50,849 nt of DNA. Origin: Lysobacter antibioticus HS124. GTDB taxonomy: Bacteria; Pseudomonadota; Gammaproteobacteria; Xanthomonadales; Xanthomonadaceae. Location: assembly GCF_000336385.2 (NCBI RefSeq), contig NZ_HG424503.1, forward strand, positions 1-50,849. The letters are read 5' to 3'. This document shows positions 1 through 8,497 of the stretch, one piece after another. Numbering within the stretch: position 1 is the first letter of the stretch; each line of letters opens with the position of its first letter. Under the pieces are notes generated by a model, which was not told the origin of the DNA, made no database searches, and saw only the letters and a list, made by a program, of their open reading frames with translations. Position numbers and translations under genes: made by a program.

Positions 1-170
1 GAAAACGCCATGGCCGTTTCGAATCAAAAGCCGCTATGGGACGCCGCTGACGCGGGGCTGCTCCGCACAGGCCCTCCCTGGCCTGGCTGTGCACGGCCCG
101 CCTCCCTGCGGGCCGCCCTCCGGGGCTTCAGTGGTTCTCGCGAGATCGAAGCGGCGCCAAGCTATCCATA
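1..170. repeat. Dispersed composite repeat, C module, left copy (truncated by window edge)
   Basis: This stretch matches positions 43834 to about 43998 in the same orientation. Both begin GAAAACGCCATGGC and share GCGGGGCTGCTCCGCAC, GCGGGCCGCCCTCCGGGGCT and GCGGCGCCAAGCT in the same order, with scattered substitutions. No coding frame is conserved between the copies, so this is most likely an interspersed non-coding element. The upstream module seen at 43.7 kb would lie outside the window. Confidence 0.8.
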
Positions 171-171
171 G

Positions 172-207
172 CAACAACAACAGCGCCCGCCGGCGCTGTT
201 GTTGTTG
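172..207. repeat. Perfect hairpin built on CAA/TTG trinucleotides
   Basis: Positions 172-186 and 193-207 are exact reverse complements (15 bp) around the hexamer CCGCCG. The outer nine bases of each arm are three CAA or TTG triplets. It joins the C module of the composite repeat to a REP hairpin. The counterpart at about 43991-44045 has the same arrangement with CAACGG units but a less perfect stem. Confidence 0.8.
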
Positions 208-212
208 TGGGG

Positions 213-236
213 GTAGGAGCGGCGCAAGCCGCGACC
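213..236 (+). repeat. GTAG-headed REP hairpin
   Basis: The sequence starts GTAGGA, then a GCGGC/GCCGC stem closes a GCAA loop, followed by GACC. It is a near-consensus member of the 16-copy family in this window. Confidence 0.85.
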
Positions 237-365
237 GCGGAGCTTCGATCTCGCGCCGCCAGCAGGGCAGGGGAAGGACGTCCCCGCTCGGCCCTGCACG
301 CGCTCGCCGCCCCGGCCTTCGCCTGCAACCGCCCCGCCCGGCAAAGCCCGTCGCGCGGCGCCGGC

Positions 366-371
366 TATAGT
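366..371 (+). promoter_or_regulatory. Probable -10 element for the cinA-like gene
   Basis: TATAGT lies 7 bases upstream of the ATG at 379. If used as a sigma-70 -10 box, transcription would start at or within a base or two of the start codon. No clear -35 box is visible. Confidence 0.45.
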
Positions 372-378
372 GGCGGCC

Positions 379-879
379 ATGACGCCCGAGACCTCCGACC
401 CCGCCCTGCAGACGCTCGCCGCCGGCATCGGCGAAGCCGCCCGCCTCAACCACCATATGCTGGTCACCGCCGAAAGCTGCACCGGCGGCTGGATCGCCAA
501 GACCCTCACCGATATCGCCGGCTCCTCGGCCTGGTTCGAATGCGGCATCGTCGCCTACAGCTACGAAGCCAAGCAGGCCTTGCTGAGCGTGCGCCCGCAG
601 ACCCTGGAACAGTTCGGCGCGGTCAGCCGCGAGACCGTGATCGAGATGGTTTCCGGCGCCCTGGCCAACACCGGCGCCACCGTCGCGGTCGCGGTCACCG
701 GCATCGCCGGCCCGGGCGGCGGCACCGAAGGCAAACCGGTCGGCACGGTCTGGATCGCCTGGAAGCGCCGCGGCGGTTACCCGCATGCCGAAGCCTTCCA
801 TTTCGACGGCGATCGCGAAGCGGTGCGGCGCCAGACCGTGGCCGCGGCCCTGCACGGGCTGCAAACGCTGACCGTCTGA
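379..879 (+). CDS. pncC: CinA C-terminal domain family protein (nicotinamide-nucleotide amidohydrolase, PncC type)
   Basis: The 166-residue protein is the stand-alone C-terminal CinA domain. It carries the family motif VTAESCTGGW near residue 29 and the glycine-rich stretch VTGIAGPGGGTEGKPVGTVW near residue 96. Known members deamidate nicotinamide mononucleotide to nicotinate mononucleotide in the cytoplasm, recycling pyridine nucleotides. The full two-domain CinA has an N-terminal MoCF-like domain that is absent here. An in-frame GTG lies three codons earlier (370). I chose the ATG at 379 because a -10-like TATAGT ends 7 bases before it, which suggests a leaderless transcript. Its place next to lexA and recA is typical of the family. 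Confidence 0.9.
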   Translation: MTPETSDPALQTLAAGIGEAARLNHHMLVTAESCTGGWIAKTLTDIAGSSAWFECGIVAYSYEAKQALLSVRPQTLEQFGAVSRETVIEMVSGALANTGATVAVAVTGIAGPGGGTEGKPVGTVWIAWKRRGGYPHAEAFHFDGDREAVRRQTVAAALHGLQTLTV

Positions 880-901
880 GCCGGGCAGGGCAGGCGTGGT
901 C

Positions 902-1843
902 TCAGGGCAGCGCGCGTTCCCAGGTCTGCCCGACCAGGTTGTGGCCGAAGCTGCGGTGCCGGTTCTCCTCGACCAGGACGAAACCGCTGCCTTCGTAGAG
1001 GCGCCGCGCCGCGACCAGGACATCGTTGGTCCACAGCCGCATGCGCGCATAGCCGGCCTCGCCGGCGAAGCCGATGCAGGTGTCCACCAGGCGCCGGCCC
1101 ACGCCAAGCCCGCGTGCGCGCGGGTCCACCAGCAGGCAGCGCAATTGCGCGACCTGGGGATCGCCGGCATGGGCGACCACGAACACGCAACCGACCCGCT
1201 CGCCGTCGATCTCGGCGATCCAGCAGCGCTCGCGCGCCGGATCGCGCCGGGTCGCGAACTGCGCGAACAGCGTCGCCACCAGCGCCTCGAACTCATGGTT
1301 CCAGCCGTACTCGTCGGCGTACAGCCGGGCATGGCGCTCGATCGCCCAGCCGAGGTCGCCGATCGCGTGCTCGCGCACGCGCAGCCGCTGCGGCGCCGGC
1401 AACGCGTGCGGGGTCAGCGCGCGCTCGGCGTCGGCGATCGCGCGCAGCAGGCGCTCGCGATCCAGCGGCGACAGCGCCGTCAGCATCGCCGCGGTGGCTT
1501 GATGCGAGTCGCGGTCCAGCGATGCGAACGCGGCGCGGCCGGAGGCGGTGAGGCGCAGCGCGAAGCTGCGCGCGTCTTGTTCGGAGCGTTGTTTCTCGAC
1601 CAGCCCGGCCTCGACGAAGGCCTGCACGATCCGGCTCAGATAGCCCGGATCCAGGCCCAGGGTCTGGCCGATCTCGTGTGCCGCCACCGGCTCGCGCTGG
1701 GCCAGTTCGAACAACACCCGTGCCTGAGTCAGGGTGTAGGGGCTGTCGAGCAAGTCCTCGCGCAGCACGTCGATCCGGCGAGTGTAGAAGCGGTTGAAGG
1801 CGCGGACGGCGTCGACCTGGGACGGGGCGATTTCGGACGTCAT
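902..1843 (-). CDS. MarR-family regulator fused to GNAT acetyltransferase
   Basis: The 313-residue protein has two domains. Residues about 1-145 form a MarR-type winged helix, with QARVLFELAQ and the recognition-helix region LGLDPGYLSRIVQAF. Residues about 160-313 form a GNAT N-acetyltransferase, with the acetyl-CoA loop seen as LLVDPRARGLGVGRRLVDTCI and the late motif ARRLYEGSGFVLVEE. Such fusions are a known family, but substrate and effector are unknown. The ATG at 1843 fits the usual MarR start. An in-frame ATG at 1882 would add 13 residues and abut a palindromic operator. The gene is convergent with the cinA-like gene and divergent from lexA, sharing a 115-base control region. It could act as a small-molecule-responsive autoregulator with its own modifying enzyme. 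Confidence 0.88.
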   Translation of the reverse strand: MTSEIAPSQVDAVRAFNRFYTRRIDVLREDLLDSPYTLTQARVLFELAQREPVAAHEIGQTLGLDPGYLSRIVQAFVEAGLVEKQRSEQDARSFALRLTASGRAAFASLDRDSHQATAAMLTALSPLDRERLLRAIADAERALTPHALPAPQRLRVREHAIGDLGWAIERHARLYADEYGWNHEFEALVATLFAQFATRRDPARERCWIAEIDGERVGCVFVVAHAGDPQVAQLRCLLVDPRARGLGVGRRLVDTCIGFAGEAGYARMRLWTNDVLVAARRLYEGSGFVLVEENRHRSFGHNLVGQTWERALP

Positions 1844-1884
1844 GACGCAGACTCGCGGGAGGATGAGGGCAGCCTGCGGCATGT

Positions 1885-1901
1885 AATTGACTCAGTCAAT
1901 T
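1885..1901. promoter_or_regulatory. Palindromic operator, probable MarR-type site
   Basis: AATTGACT and AGTCAATT are perfect 8-bp half-sites around one C. The site sits 41 bases before the MarR-GNAT start codon and 36 bases before the lexA SOS box. MarR proteins usually bind such short AT-rich palindromes and repress their own gene, so autoregulation is inferred. Confidence 0.65.
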
Positions 1902-1937
1902 TAATTCGCGGACGAGCGGTCTTGCCCGGGTCGCGAG

Positions 1938-1956
1938 TTAGTAGTATTACTACTAA
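1938..1956. promoter_or_regulatory. LexA-binding SOS box of lexA
   Basis: TTAGTAGTATTACTACTAA is a perfect 19-base palindrome with 9-bp arms around a central T. It has the Xanthomonadaceae LexA1 form rather than the E. coli CTGT-N8-ACAG form. It ends 2 bases before the lexA ATG and contains a -10-like TAGTAT (1942-1947), so bound LexA would cover the promoter. There is no room for a separate Shine-Dalgarno sequence. Confidence 0.9.
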
Positions 1957-1958
1957 CC

Positions 1959-2606
1959 ATGAGCCTGACCGACACCCAGCAAGCCATCCTGGCCCTGATC
2001 GCCGAGCGCATCGATGCCGAGGGCCTGCCGCCCTCGCAGACCGAAATCGCCAAGGCCTTCGGTTTCAAAGGCGTGCGCGCCGCGCAGTACCACCTCGACG
2101 CGCTCGAGGCCGCGGGCGCGATCGAGCGCGTGCCCGGACGGGCGCGTGCCATCCGCGTGCTGCAGCCGCCGCCGCAGACCCAGCGCGAGCTCAGCCTGGT
2201 TCCGGCCAACGAAGAGGCGTTGCGCCTGCCGGTGCTGGGGCGGGTCGCGGCGGGCGCGCCGATCGGTGCCGGCGCCGGGGTCGAGCCCGACGATTACGTC
2301 CTGCTCGATCGCAACATGTTCTTCCCGTCGCCGGACTACCTGCTCAAGGTCAAGGGCGACTCGATGCGCGACGAGGGCATTTTCGACGGCGACCTGATCG
2401 GCGTGCACCGCACCCGCGACGCGCGCTCCGGCCAGATCGTGGTCGCCCGCATCGACGACGAAATCACGGTCAAGCTGCTCAAGATCGGCAAGGACCGCAT
2501 CCGTCTGTTGCCGCGCAATCCCGACTACGCGCCGATCGAAGTCCAGCCCGACCAGGACTTCGCGATCGAAGGGCTGTATTGCGGCCTGGTGCGGCCGAAC
2601 CGCTGA
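1959..2606 (+). CDS. lexA: LexA SOS repressor and self-cleaving protease
   Basis: LexA represses DNA-damage genes. It cuts itself when activated by RecA filaments. The 215-residue protein has an N-terminal winged helix (recognition region about residues 28-48, PPSQTEIAKAFGFKGVRAAQ). The Ala98-Gly99 cleavage site lies within GRVAAGAP, and the catalytic dyad is Ser135 (KGDSMRDEG) and Lys172 (ITVKLLK). All elements needed for autocleavage are present. The start is fixed by the SOS box ending 2 bases upstream. The gene leads the lexA-recA-recX block and is divergent from the MarR-GNAT gene. Confidence 0.98.
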   Translation: MSLTDTQQAILALIAERIDAEGLPPSQTEIAKAFGFKGVRAAQYHLDALEAAGAIERVPGRARAIRVLQPPPQTQRELSLVPANEEALRLPVLGRVAAGAPIGAGAGVEPDDYVLLDRNMFFPSPDYLLKVKGDSMRDEGIFDGDLIGVHRTRDARSGQIVVARIDDEITVKLLKIGKDRIRLLPRNPDYAPIEVQPDQDFAIEGLYCGLVRPNR

Positions 2607-2609
2607 GCC

Positions 2610-2834
2610 ATGGGCTGCGTCGATCCCGCCTACGACGGTTACGGTACGCCACGCGACTGCGTCGCGGTGCACGCCGCCGATGCCGCGCAGCGCGCGCTGG
2701 GCGCGGTTTCCTGGGCCGCGGCGCGGACAAATCCGACCCGGGATGCGGCGGTTTCCCGGCAGCCGGCATCGGCCGGTGCAGATAACTTGAATCTAGGCGC
2801 CACGATCTCAGTCTCTGCGATACGAGCCCTCTAA
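2610..2834 (+). CDS. Small hypothetical ORF directly after lexA (doubtful)
   Basis: This 74-codon frame opens 3 bases after the lexA stop. Its first 45 or so codons have the G/C-rich third positions typical of genes here. The second half runs into the presumed recA leader and looks less coding. I recognise no family. It has two Cys residues, no signal peptide and no transmembrane segment. In pseudomonads the same position after lexA holds the SOS division inhibitor gene sulA, but I see no sequence likeness. It could be a real SOS-operon small protein or a chance frame. Confidence 0.3.
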   Translation: MGCVDPAYDGYGTPRDCVAVHAADAAQRALGAVSWAAARTNPTRDAAVSRQPASAGADNLNLGATISVSAIRAL

Positions 2835-2873
2835 CGTACCCCCACCACGACAAGACTTAGCAAGGACACCACG

Positions 2874-3899
2874 ATGGACGAGAACAAGAAGCGCGCGCTT
2901 GCGGCCGCCCTGGGCCAGATCGAGAAGCAGTTCGGCAAGGGCTCGGTGATGCGCATGGGCGACCGCGCGGTCGAGGCCGCCGAGGTCGTCGGCACCGGTT
3001 CGCTGATGCTCGACATCGCGCTCGGCATCGGCGGCCTGCCCAAGGGCCGCGTGGTCGAGATCTACGGGCCGGAGTCTTCGGGCAAGACCACCTTGACCCT
3101 GCAGGCCATCGCCGAGTGCCAGAAGAACGGCGGCACCGCCGCCTTCATCGACGCCGAGCACGCGCTCGACCCGATCTACGCCGGCAAGCTCGGCGTCAAC
3201 ATCGACGACTTGCTGGTCTCGCAGCCCGATACCGGCGAACAGGCGCTGGAAATCGCCGACATGCTGGTGCGCTCGGCCGCGGTCGACATGGTCGTGGTCG
3301 ACTCGGTCGCCGCGCTGACCCCGAAGGCCGAAATCGAAGGCGAAATGGGCGACCAGCTGCCGGGCCTGCAGGCCCGCCTGATGAGCCAGGCGCTGCGCAA
3401 GCTGACCGGCAACATCAAGCGCTCCAATGTGCTGGTGATCTTCATCAATCAGCTGCGCATGAAGATCGGCGTGATGATGCCGGGCCAGAGCCCGGAAACC
3501 ACCACCGGCGGCAATGCGCTGAAGTTCTATGCCTCGGTGCGCCTGGACATCCGCCGCATCGGCTCGATCAAGAAGGGCGACGAGATCATCGGCAACCAGA
3601 CCAAGATCAAGGTGGTCAAGAACAAGCTGGCACCGCCGTTCAAGCAGATCGTCACCGAGATCCTCTACGGCGAGGGCATTTCGCGCGAAGGCGAGCTGAT
3701 CGACATGGGCGTGGAGGCCAAGCTGGTCGAGAAGTCCGGCGCCTGGTACAGCTGCGACGGCGAGCGCATCGGCCAGGGCAAGGAGAACGCCCGCCAGTAC
3801 CTCAAGGAAAACCCCGAGATGGCCGCGCGCCTGGAAACGGCGCTGCGCGAGAAGTACGTCCCCGGCGAAGCGCCGCGCGGCGATGAAGACGAGGGCTGA
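2874..3899 (+). CDS. recA: RecA recombinase
   Basis: RecA forms ATP-dependent filaments on single-stranded DNA, catalyses strand exchange and triggers LexA cleavage. The 341-residue protein has Walker A GPESSGKT at 65-72, Walker B VVVDS at about 139-143, the loop L2 region with [13 protein letters not shown] at 201-213, and an acidic tail ending DEDEG that is typical of proteobacterial RecA. It begins [20 protein letters not shown], the normal N-terminus. The 267-base gap after lexA holds no second copy of the 19-base SOS palindrome, so SOS control may come by read-through from lexA or from a diverged box. recX follows after 21 bases. Confidence 0.99.
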   Translation: MDENKKRALAAALGQIEKQFGKGSVMRMGDRAVEAAEVVGTGSLMLDIALGIGGLPKGRVVEIYGPESSGKTTLTLQAIAECQKNGGTAAFIDAEHALDPIYAGKLGVNIDDLLVSQPDTGEQALEIADMLVRSAAVDMVVVDSVAALTPKAEIEGEMGDQLPGLQARLMSQALRKLTGNIKRSNVLVIFINQLRMKIGVMMPGQSPETTTGGNALKFYASVRLDIRRIGSIKKGDEIIGNQTKIKVVKNKLAPPFKQIVTEILYGEGISREGELIDMGVEAKLVEKSGAWYSCDGERIGQGKENARQYLKENPEMAARLETALREKYVPGEAPRGDEDEG

Positions 3900-3920
3900 G
3901 CGGGCTGAGCGTTCGCAGCG

Positions 3921-4973
3921 ATGACGGCGGATCGGAACTCTTCCGGCGGCCGTGGCCGCAACGACGATCGGGCGGCCGGGCAGGGCGACCTGCCGGCCGG
4001 CTCGGCTGCGGCCAGGCAGCGCGAAGCGCTGCGTGCGCGGATTCGAGCGATCGAGGCCGGTCGCGCCGCTCGCGTCGCCAGCGAGCGTGCCGGCGCGCGA
4101 CCGCCGACGCCCCGCGTCTCTGACGAACGCGACGCCCCAGGCGAACGCGTCGATGCCCCCGGAGGGCTGGATCCGGAAACGGCGACCCGCCGGGGGAGCA
4201 TGGAACCGCGCTCGGTGCCGTCGTCGCGTCGTGCCGATGCGGACGGGCAGGGCGACGAGGAGCTGTCGCATGTCCGCCCGCGGCTTGGCGGTGGCGCCGG
4301 GCGTCGGGGTGTGGGCTGCGCGGGCGTCCCCGGCCTCGATCCCGACGAGAGCCAGGCCGCCTGGCTTCGGTCCGGTTCCGATGCGGAGCCCGCTCCGGGC
4401 TCCCCTCGCGGCCCCGCTCCGGATTCGGCGCCCGCCCCGGAGTTCGAAGATCCCGCTGCGGCGCCGCCCACCGGCCTGTTCGATCCCGAGGATGCCGCGA
4501 CGGCACGTGGCCGGCGCCGCGGCAGCCGCGAGCAAAGCCCGACCCAGCGCGCTCTGGGCCTGCTGACCCGGCGCGAGCATTCGCGGCGCGAGCTGACCCG
4601 CAAACTGACCTCGCGCGGCCTGGACGCGGGCGAGGTCGAAGAGGCGGTCGACCGCCTCGCCGAAGCCGGCTGGCAGAACGACGAGCGCTTCGCCGAAAGC
4701 CTGGTCCGCAGCCGCGCCGGCAACGGCTACGGGCCGCTGCATATTCGGGCCGAGCTGGCCATGCACGGCCTGCCCGCCGACGCCGTCGCCGCCGCCCTGG
4801 CCGGCTACGAGGGCGACTGGGCCGAGAACGCCCGCGACCTGGTCCGGCGCCGCTTCGGCGAGGACCATGCGGCCGACCCCAAGCTGCGCCGCAAGGCCGC
4901 CGATCTGCTGCTGCGGCGGGGCTTCGACGGCGAAACCGCGCGGAATGCGAATCGTTCCCGGGACCCGGACTGA
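3921..4973 (+). CDS. recX: RecX regulator of RecA with a long N-terminal extension
   Basis: RecX caps and inhibits RecA filaments and is normally encoded right after recA, as here. The RecX core is residues about 205-350: [21 protein letters not shown], then an [23 protein letters not shown] repeat, and a third helical repeat ending [13 protein letters not shown] typical RecX is about 150-160 residues. This one has about 200 extra residues, rich in Arg, Ala, Pro, Gly and Asp, with no recognisable fold. The start at ATG 3921 is the only one close to recA. An internal ATG (residue 94) would still leave over 100 extra residues. The extension keeps high GC at third codon positions, which argues that it is translated. 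Confidence 0.88.
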   Translation: MTADRNSSGGRGRNDDRAAGQGDLPAGSAAARQREALRARIRAIEAGRAARVASERAGARPPTPRVSDERDAPGERVDAPGGLDPETATRRGSMEPRSVPSSRRADADGQGDEELSHVRPRLGGGAGRRGVGCAGVPGLDPDESQAAWLRSGSDAEPAPGSPRGPAPDSAPAPEFEDPAAAPPTGLFDPEDAATARGRRRGSREQSPTQRALGLLTRREHSRRELTRKLTSRGLDAGEVEEAVDRLAEAGWQNDERFAESLVRSRAGNGYGPLHIRAELAMHGLPADAVAAALAGYEGDWAENARDLVRRRFGEDHAADPKLRRKAADLLLRRGFDGETARNANRSRDPD

Positions 4974-5137
4974 ACGTCCGGAGACTTTTGTGTCGAACCC
5001 TTGCGCATTAGGGCCCTCGGCCTGCTAGGCTTACCGGCTTTCGGGTCCCCGGGTTGCCTGTTCCAGTCGATGCCCCCATAGACGGTGGCATGGGTTCGGT
5101 CGAGCGCCGCGCTCCCGACCAGGCGATTATCCCAGGC

Positions 5138-7771
5138 ATGAAGACCACCACTGAAATCCGCAGCGATTTCCTCGAGTTCTTTCGGGGCAAGGGCCACACC
5201 ATCGTGCCGTCGGCGCCGCTCGTGCCGGCCAACGATCCGACCTTGCTGTTCACCAACTCGGGCATGGTCCAGTTCAAGAACGTGTTCCTCGGCAGCGAGA
5301 AGCCGGGCTACGTGCGCGCGGCCGACGTGCAGCGCTGCCTGCGTGCCGGCGGCAAGCACAACGATCTCGATCAGGTCGGCTACACCGCGCGCCACCACAC
5401 CTTCTTCGAGATGCTCGGCAACTGGTCGTTCGGCGACTACTTCAAGGAAGACGCCATCGTCTGGGCCTGGGAGCTGCTGACCGGCGTGTGGAAGCTGCCG
5501 GCCGAGCGCCTGCTGGTCACGGTCTACCAGACCGACGACGAAGCCTACGAGATCTGGAACAAGAAGATCGGCATCCCGGCCGAGCGCATCGTCCGGATCG
5601 GCGACAACAAGGGCGCGCCGTTCGCCTCCGACAATTTCTGGCAGATGGCCGATACCGGTCCCTGCGGCCCCTGCACCGAGATCTTCTACGACCACGGCGC
5701 GCACATCGCCGGCGGCCCTCCGGGCTCGCCGGACGAGGACGGCGACCGCTACATCGAGATCTGGAACCTGGTGTTCATGCAGTTCGACCGCCAGCCCGAC
5801 GGCAGCCTGGTACCGCTGCCGGCGCCCTGCGTCGACACCGGCATGGGCCTGGAGCGTCTGGCGGCGGTGCTGCAGGGTGTGCACGGCAACTACGAAATCG
5901 ACCTGTTCCGCCATTTGATCGCGTCCGCGGCCCAGGCCACCGGCACCGCCGATCTGGAGAACAAGTCGCTGCGGGTGATCGCCGATCACATCCGCGCCTG
6001 CTCCTTCCTGATCGTCGACGGCGTGCTGCCGTCCAACGACGGCCGCGGCTATGTGCTGCGCCGGATCATCCGCCGCGCTCTGCGCCATGGCTGGATGCTG
6101 GGCCAGAAGGGCACCTTCTTCCACAAGCTGGTTCCGGCCCTGGTCGAGGTGATGGGCGACGCCTATCCCGAGCTGACCGCCAAGGCCGACTTCGTCGCCG
6201 CGGCGCTGGCCGCCGAAGAAGAGCGCTTCGCCGCGACGCTCGACTCGGGCATGCGCATCTTCGACGAAATCGCCGCGCGCTCGCAGGGCGTCATCGCCGG
6301 CGCCGACGCGTTCAAGCTCTACGACACCTACGGCTTCCCGGCCGACCTGACCGGCGACATCGCGCGCGAGCGCGGCTTGAGCGTCGACATGGCCGGCTTC
6401 GAAGTCGAAATGGAGAAGCAGCGCGAGATCGCGCGCCAATCCGGCAAGTTCGGCAACAAGACCGCGATGCCGGCCGAAGTCGCCGCGCGCCTGGCGCCGA
6501 CCGAGTTCCTGGGTTACGACCGTCTCACCGAAGGCGGCCTGCAGGTCGTGGCGTTGATCCGCGACGGCGTGGCCGTCGACGAGCTGCGCATCGGCGACGA
6601 GGGCGCGGTGATTCTCGACCGCACCCCGTTCTACGCCGAAAGCGGCGGCCAGGTCGGCGACACCGGCGAGCTCGACGAAGCCGGCACCCGTTTCGCGGTC
6701 GAAGACACCCAGAAGTTCGCCGGCCAGTTCCACGGCCACGTCGGTCGCCTGACCGCCGGCAGCCTCAAGGTCGGCGACCGCGTGCTCGGCGCGGTCGACC
6801 CGGCGCGCCGCGCCGCGACCGTGCTCAACCATTCGGCGACCCACCTGCTGCATGCGGCCCTGCGTCGCCTGCTCGGCGAACACGTGACCCAGAAGGGCTC
6901 GTTGGTCGCTCCGGATCGCCTGCGCTTCGACTTCTCGCACTTCAACCCGTTGAGCGATGCCGAGCTCGCCGAGCTCGAGCGCCAGGTCAACGCCGACGTG
7001 CGCCGCAACTACGCAGCCGAAGTGCATCACATGGGCATGCAGGAAGCCCTGGATTTCGGCGCGATGGCGCTGTTCGGCGAGAAGTACGGCGACAACGTGC
7101 GCGTGCTGCGCATGGGCGAGGCGTCGACCGAACTGTGCGGCGGCACTCACGTGTCGCGCACCGGCGATATCGGTTTGTTCAAGATCGTTTCCGAAGGCGG
7201 CGTCCAGGCCGGCGTGCGCCGGATCGAGGCGGTGACCGGGCAGGGCGCGCTGGACTACGTCGCCGAGGAAGAGCGTCGCCTGGAGCAGGCTGCGCGCCTG
7301 CTCGGCGGCAACGCCGCCGACGTGGCCGACAAGCTGCGCGCGCTGCTCGACCGGCAGAAGAAGCTCGAGCGCGAACTCGAAGCGATCAAGGCCAAGGCCG
7401 CCTCCGGCGCCGCCGCGGACCTGGCCGCTTCGGCGACCGAGATCGGCGGAGTCCGGGTCGTGGCGACCCGGTTGGAAGGTTTCGACGCCAAGGCGTTGCG
7501 CGAGGCGGTCGATCGCCTCAAGCAGCAGCTTGGCGACGCGGTGATCGTGCTGGCGGGAGCCAGCGACGGTAAGGCGGCTTTGGTCGCCGGTGTGAACGGA
7601 AGCGCGTCTGGCAAGGTCAAGGCGGGGGAACTCCTCTCGCACGTGGCCAGTCAGATCAACGGTAAAGGCGGCGGACGCCCCGACATGGCGCAGGGCGGCG
7701 GCGACGACGGCCCGGCTTTGTCGACGGCTCTTGCGGGCGTCGCGCATTGGGTTGAGAGTAGGCTTGTCTGA
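5138..7771 (+). CDS. alaS: Alanyl-tRNA synthetase
   Basis: AlaRS charges tRNA-Ala and edits mischarged Ser and Gly. The 877-residue length matches the family. The class II core starts [15 protein letters not shown], with [13 protein letters not shown] (motif 1 region) and [10 protein letters not shown]. The editing domain has the zinc site HSATH (H565, H569) and CGGTH (C667, H671). The C-Ala domain follows, with a coiled coil near residues 710-760 and a late glycine-rich [12 protein letters not shown]. An in-frame start 28 codons earlier is possible but lacks family support, so I chose ATG 5138. The gene is followed by csrA, as in E. coli. Confidence 0.98.
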   Translation: MKTTTEIRSDFLEFFRGKGHTIVPSAPLVPANDPTLLFTNSGMVQFKNVFLGSEKPGYVRAADVQRCLRAGGKHNDLDQVGYTARHHTFFEMLGNWSFGDYFKEDAIVWAWELLTGVWKLPAERLLVTVYQTDDEAYEIWNKKIGIPAERIVRIGDNKGAPFASDNFWQMADTGPCGPCTEIFYDHGAHIAGGPPGSPDEDGDRYIEIWNLVFMQFDRQPDGSLVPLPAPCVDTGMGLERLAAVLQGVHGNYEIDLFRHLIASAAQATGTADLENKSLRVIADHIRACSFLIVDGVLPSNDGRGYVLRRIIRRALRHGWMLGQKGTFFHKLVPALVEVMGDAYPELTAKADFVAAALAAEEERFAATLDSGMRIFDEIAARSQGVIAGADAFKLYDTYGFPADLTGDIARERGLSVDMAGFEVEMEKQREIARQSGKFGNKTAMPAEVAARLAPTEFLGYDRLTEGGLQVVALIRDGVAVDELRIGDEGAVILDRTPFYAESGGQVGDTGELDEAGTRFAVEDTQKFAGQFHGHVGRLTAGSLKVGDRVLGAVDPARRAATVLNHSATHLLHAALRRLLGEHVTQKGSLVAPDRLRFDFSHFNPLSDAELAELERQVNADVRRNYAAEVHHMGMQEALDFGAMALFGEKYGDNVRVLRMGEASTELCGGTHVSRTGDIGLFKIVSEGGVQAGVRRIEAVTGQGALDYVAEEERRLEQAARLLGGNAADVADKLRALLDRQKKLERELEAIKAKAASGAAADLAASATEIGGVRVVATRLEGFDAKALREAVDRLKQQLGDAVIVLAGASDGKAALVAGVNGSASGKVKAGELLSHVASQINGKGGGRPDMAQGGGDDGPALSTALAGVAHWVESRLV

Positions 7772-7795
7772 ACGGCGAACAGTGATCCCTATCGC

Positions 7796-7825
7796 TTGCG
7801 ACCATGTTTGGCCGGTCGCTAATAT
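7796..7825 (+). promoter_or_regulatory. Probable sigma-70 promoter of csrA
   Basis: TTGCGA (7796-7801) and TAATAT (7820-7825) are separated by 18 bases and lie about 90 bases before csrA. The implied 5' leader is long enough to hold the hairpin at 7881-7900. Confidence 0.5.
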
Positions 7826-7880
7826 GGTTCACGTTTGTGTACAAATTGAAGCATTCGTCCTAGTGGAAAAGAATGCCAAC

Positions 7881-7909
7881 GCCGGCACCGCGGTGCCGGC
7901 TCGAGGAGG
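7881..7909 (+). promoter_or_regulatory. csrA leader hairpin and strong Shine-Dalgarno
   Basis: GCCGGCACCG and CGGTGCCGGC (7881-7900) form a perfect palindrome just before AGGAGG (7904-7909), which lies 6 bases from the csrA ATG. CsrA binds GGA motifs near hairpins and ribosome sites in its targets, including its own mRNA in E. coli, so autoregulation here is plausible but inferred. Confidence 0.6.
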
Positions 7910-7915
7910 TTTTCA

Positions 7916-8119
7916 ATGCTGATCCTGACGCGTCGCGTCGGCGAAACCTTGATGATCGGCGACTCGGTGACGGTCACCGTGCTCGGCGTCAAGGGTAACC
8001 AGGTGCGCATCGGTATTACCGCACCCAAAGATGTCGCGGTCCATCGCGAGGAAATCTATCAGCGCATTCAGCGCGGCGAGGACGCGTCGGACGATTCGGG
8101 CAAAAACAGCGGCGGTTAA
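7916..8119 (+). CDS. csrA: Carbon storage regulator CsrA (RsmA)
   Basis: CsrA is a dimeric RNA-binding protein that blocks or activates translation by binding GGA motifs in leader RNAs. In Xanthomonads it controls virulence factors, motility and carbon flow. The 67-residue protein begins [16 protein letters not shown] and carries the conserved RNA-contact region near residues 40-47 (PKDVAVHR). The C-terminal tail ([13 protein letters not shown]) is low complexity, as is common. It lies between alaS and tRNA-Ser, the same order as in E. coli. Confidence 0.98.
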   Translation: MLILTRRVGETLMIGDSVTVTVLGVKGNQVRIGITAPKDVAVHREEIYQRIQRGEDASDDSGKNSGG

Positions 8120-8194
8120 AAAAAAATCGTCGCGAGACATTGCCGCGGACTGGGTGAGCCGTTATGCTTCCCGCCCGCATTGCTTCATCGATGC

Positions 8195-8287
8195 GGAGAG
8201 TTGCCCGAGAGGCTGAAGGGGCTCCCCTGCTAAGGGAGTATAGGGTCAAAAGCTCTATCGAGGGTTCGAATCCCTCACTCTCCGCCA
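8195..8287 (+). tRNA. tRNA-Ser(GCT)
   Basis: The 93-base gene has acceptor arms GGAGAGT and ACTCTCC, an encoded CCA end, and anticodon stem CTCCC/GGGAG around loop CTGCTAA, giving anticodon GCT. The long variable arm and the T-arm GGTTCGAATCC identify a class II serine tRNA. It reads AGC and AGU codons. Confidence 0.97.
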
Positions 8288-8296
8288 GTTGTACCG

Positions 8297-8321
8297 AAGC
8301 CGCCTCCGGCGGCTTTATTTT
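8297..8321 (+). terminator. Rho-independent terminator after tRNA-Ser
   Basis: AGCCGCC (8298-8304) pairs with GGCGGCT (8308-8314) and is followed by TTATTTTG, about 10 bases after the tRNA. Confidence 0.8.
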
Positions 8322-8412
8322 GCCGATCCATCCCGTGCGACACGGTCGGGTCGGCAAACGGTTCGAAAGGTATTGACGGAAAGCGGTTCGTTCGTCATAA
8401 TTTTTCAACTAA

Positions 8413-8489
8413 GCGCCCGTAGCTCAGCTGGATAGAGCACCAGGCTACGAACTTGGGGGTCGGAGGTTCGAATCCTTCCGGGCGCGCCA
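8413..8489 (+). tRNA. tRNA-Arg(ACG), copy 1
   Basis: The 77-base gene has acceptor arms GCGCCCG and CGGGCGC, an encoded CCA end, and anticodon loop CTACGAA, giving ACG (A34 presumably edited to inosine by TadA). It is identical to the copy at 9315-9391. Confidence 0.97.
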
Positions 8490-8497
8490 TTATCAAG

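Noticed and set aside
172-207. Possible CRISPR-like or phage attachment site
   Set aside because: There is only one palindrome, without spaced repeats, cas genes or an integrase.
89-998. Overlapping short frames in the first kilobase
   Set aside because: They run through the composite repeat and the REP hairpin. The frame is not conserved between repeat copies.
4805-7747. A 980-codon open frame antisense to alaS
   Set aside because: It is the mirror of a highly biased GC-rich gene. Its translation is low complexity and has no domain, while alaS in the same place is certain.
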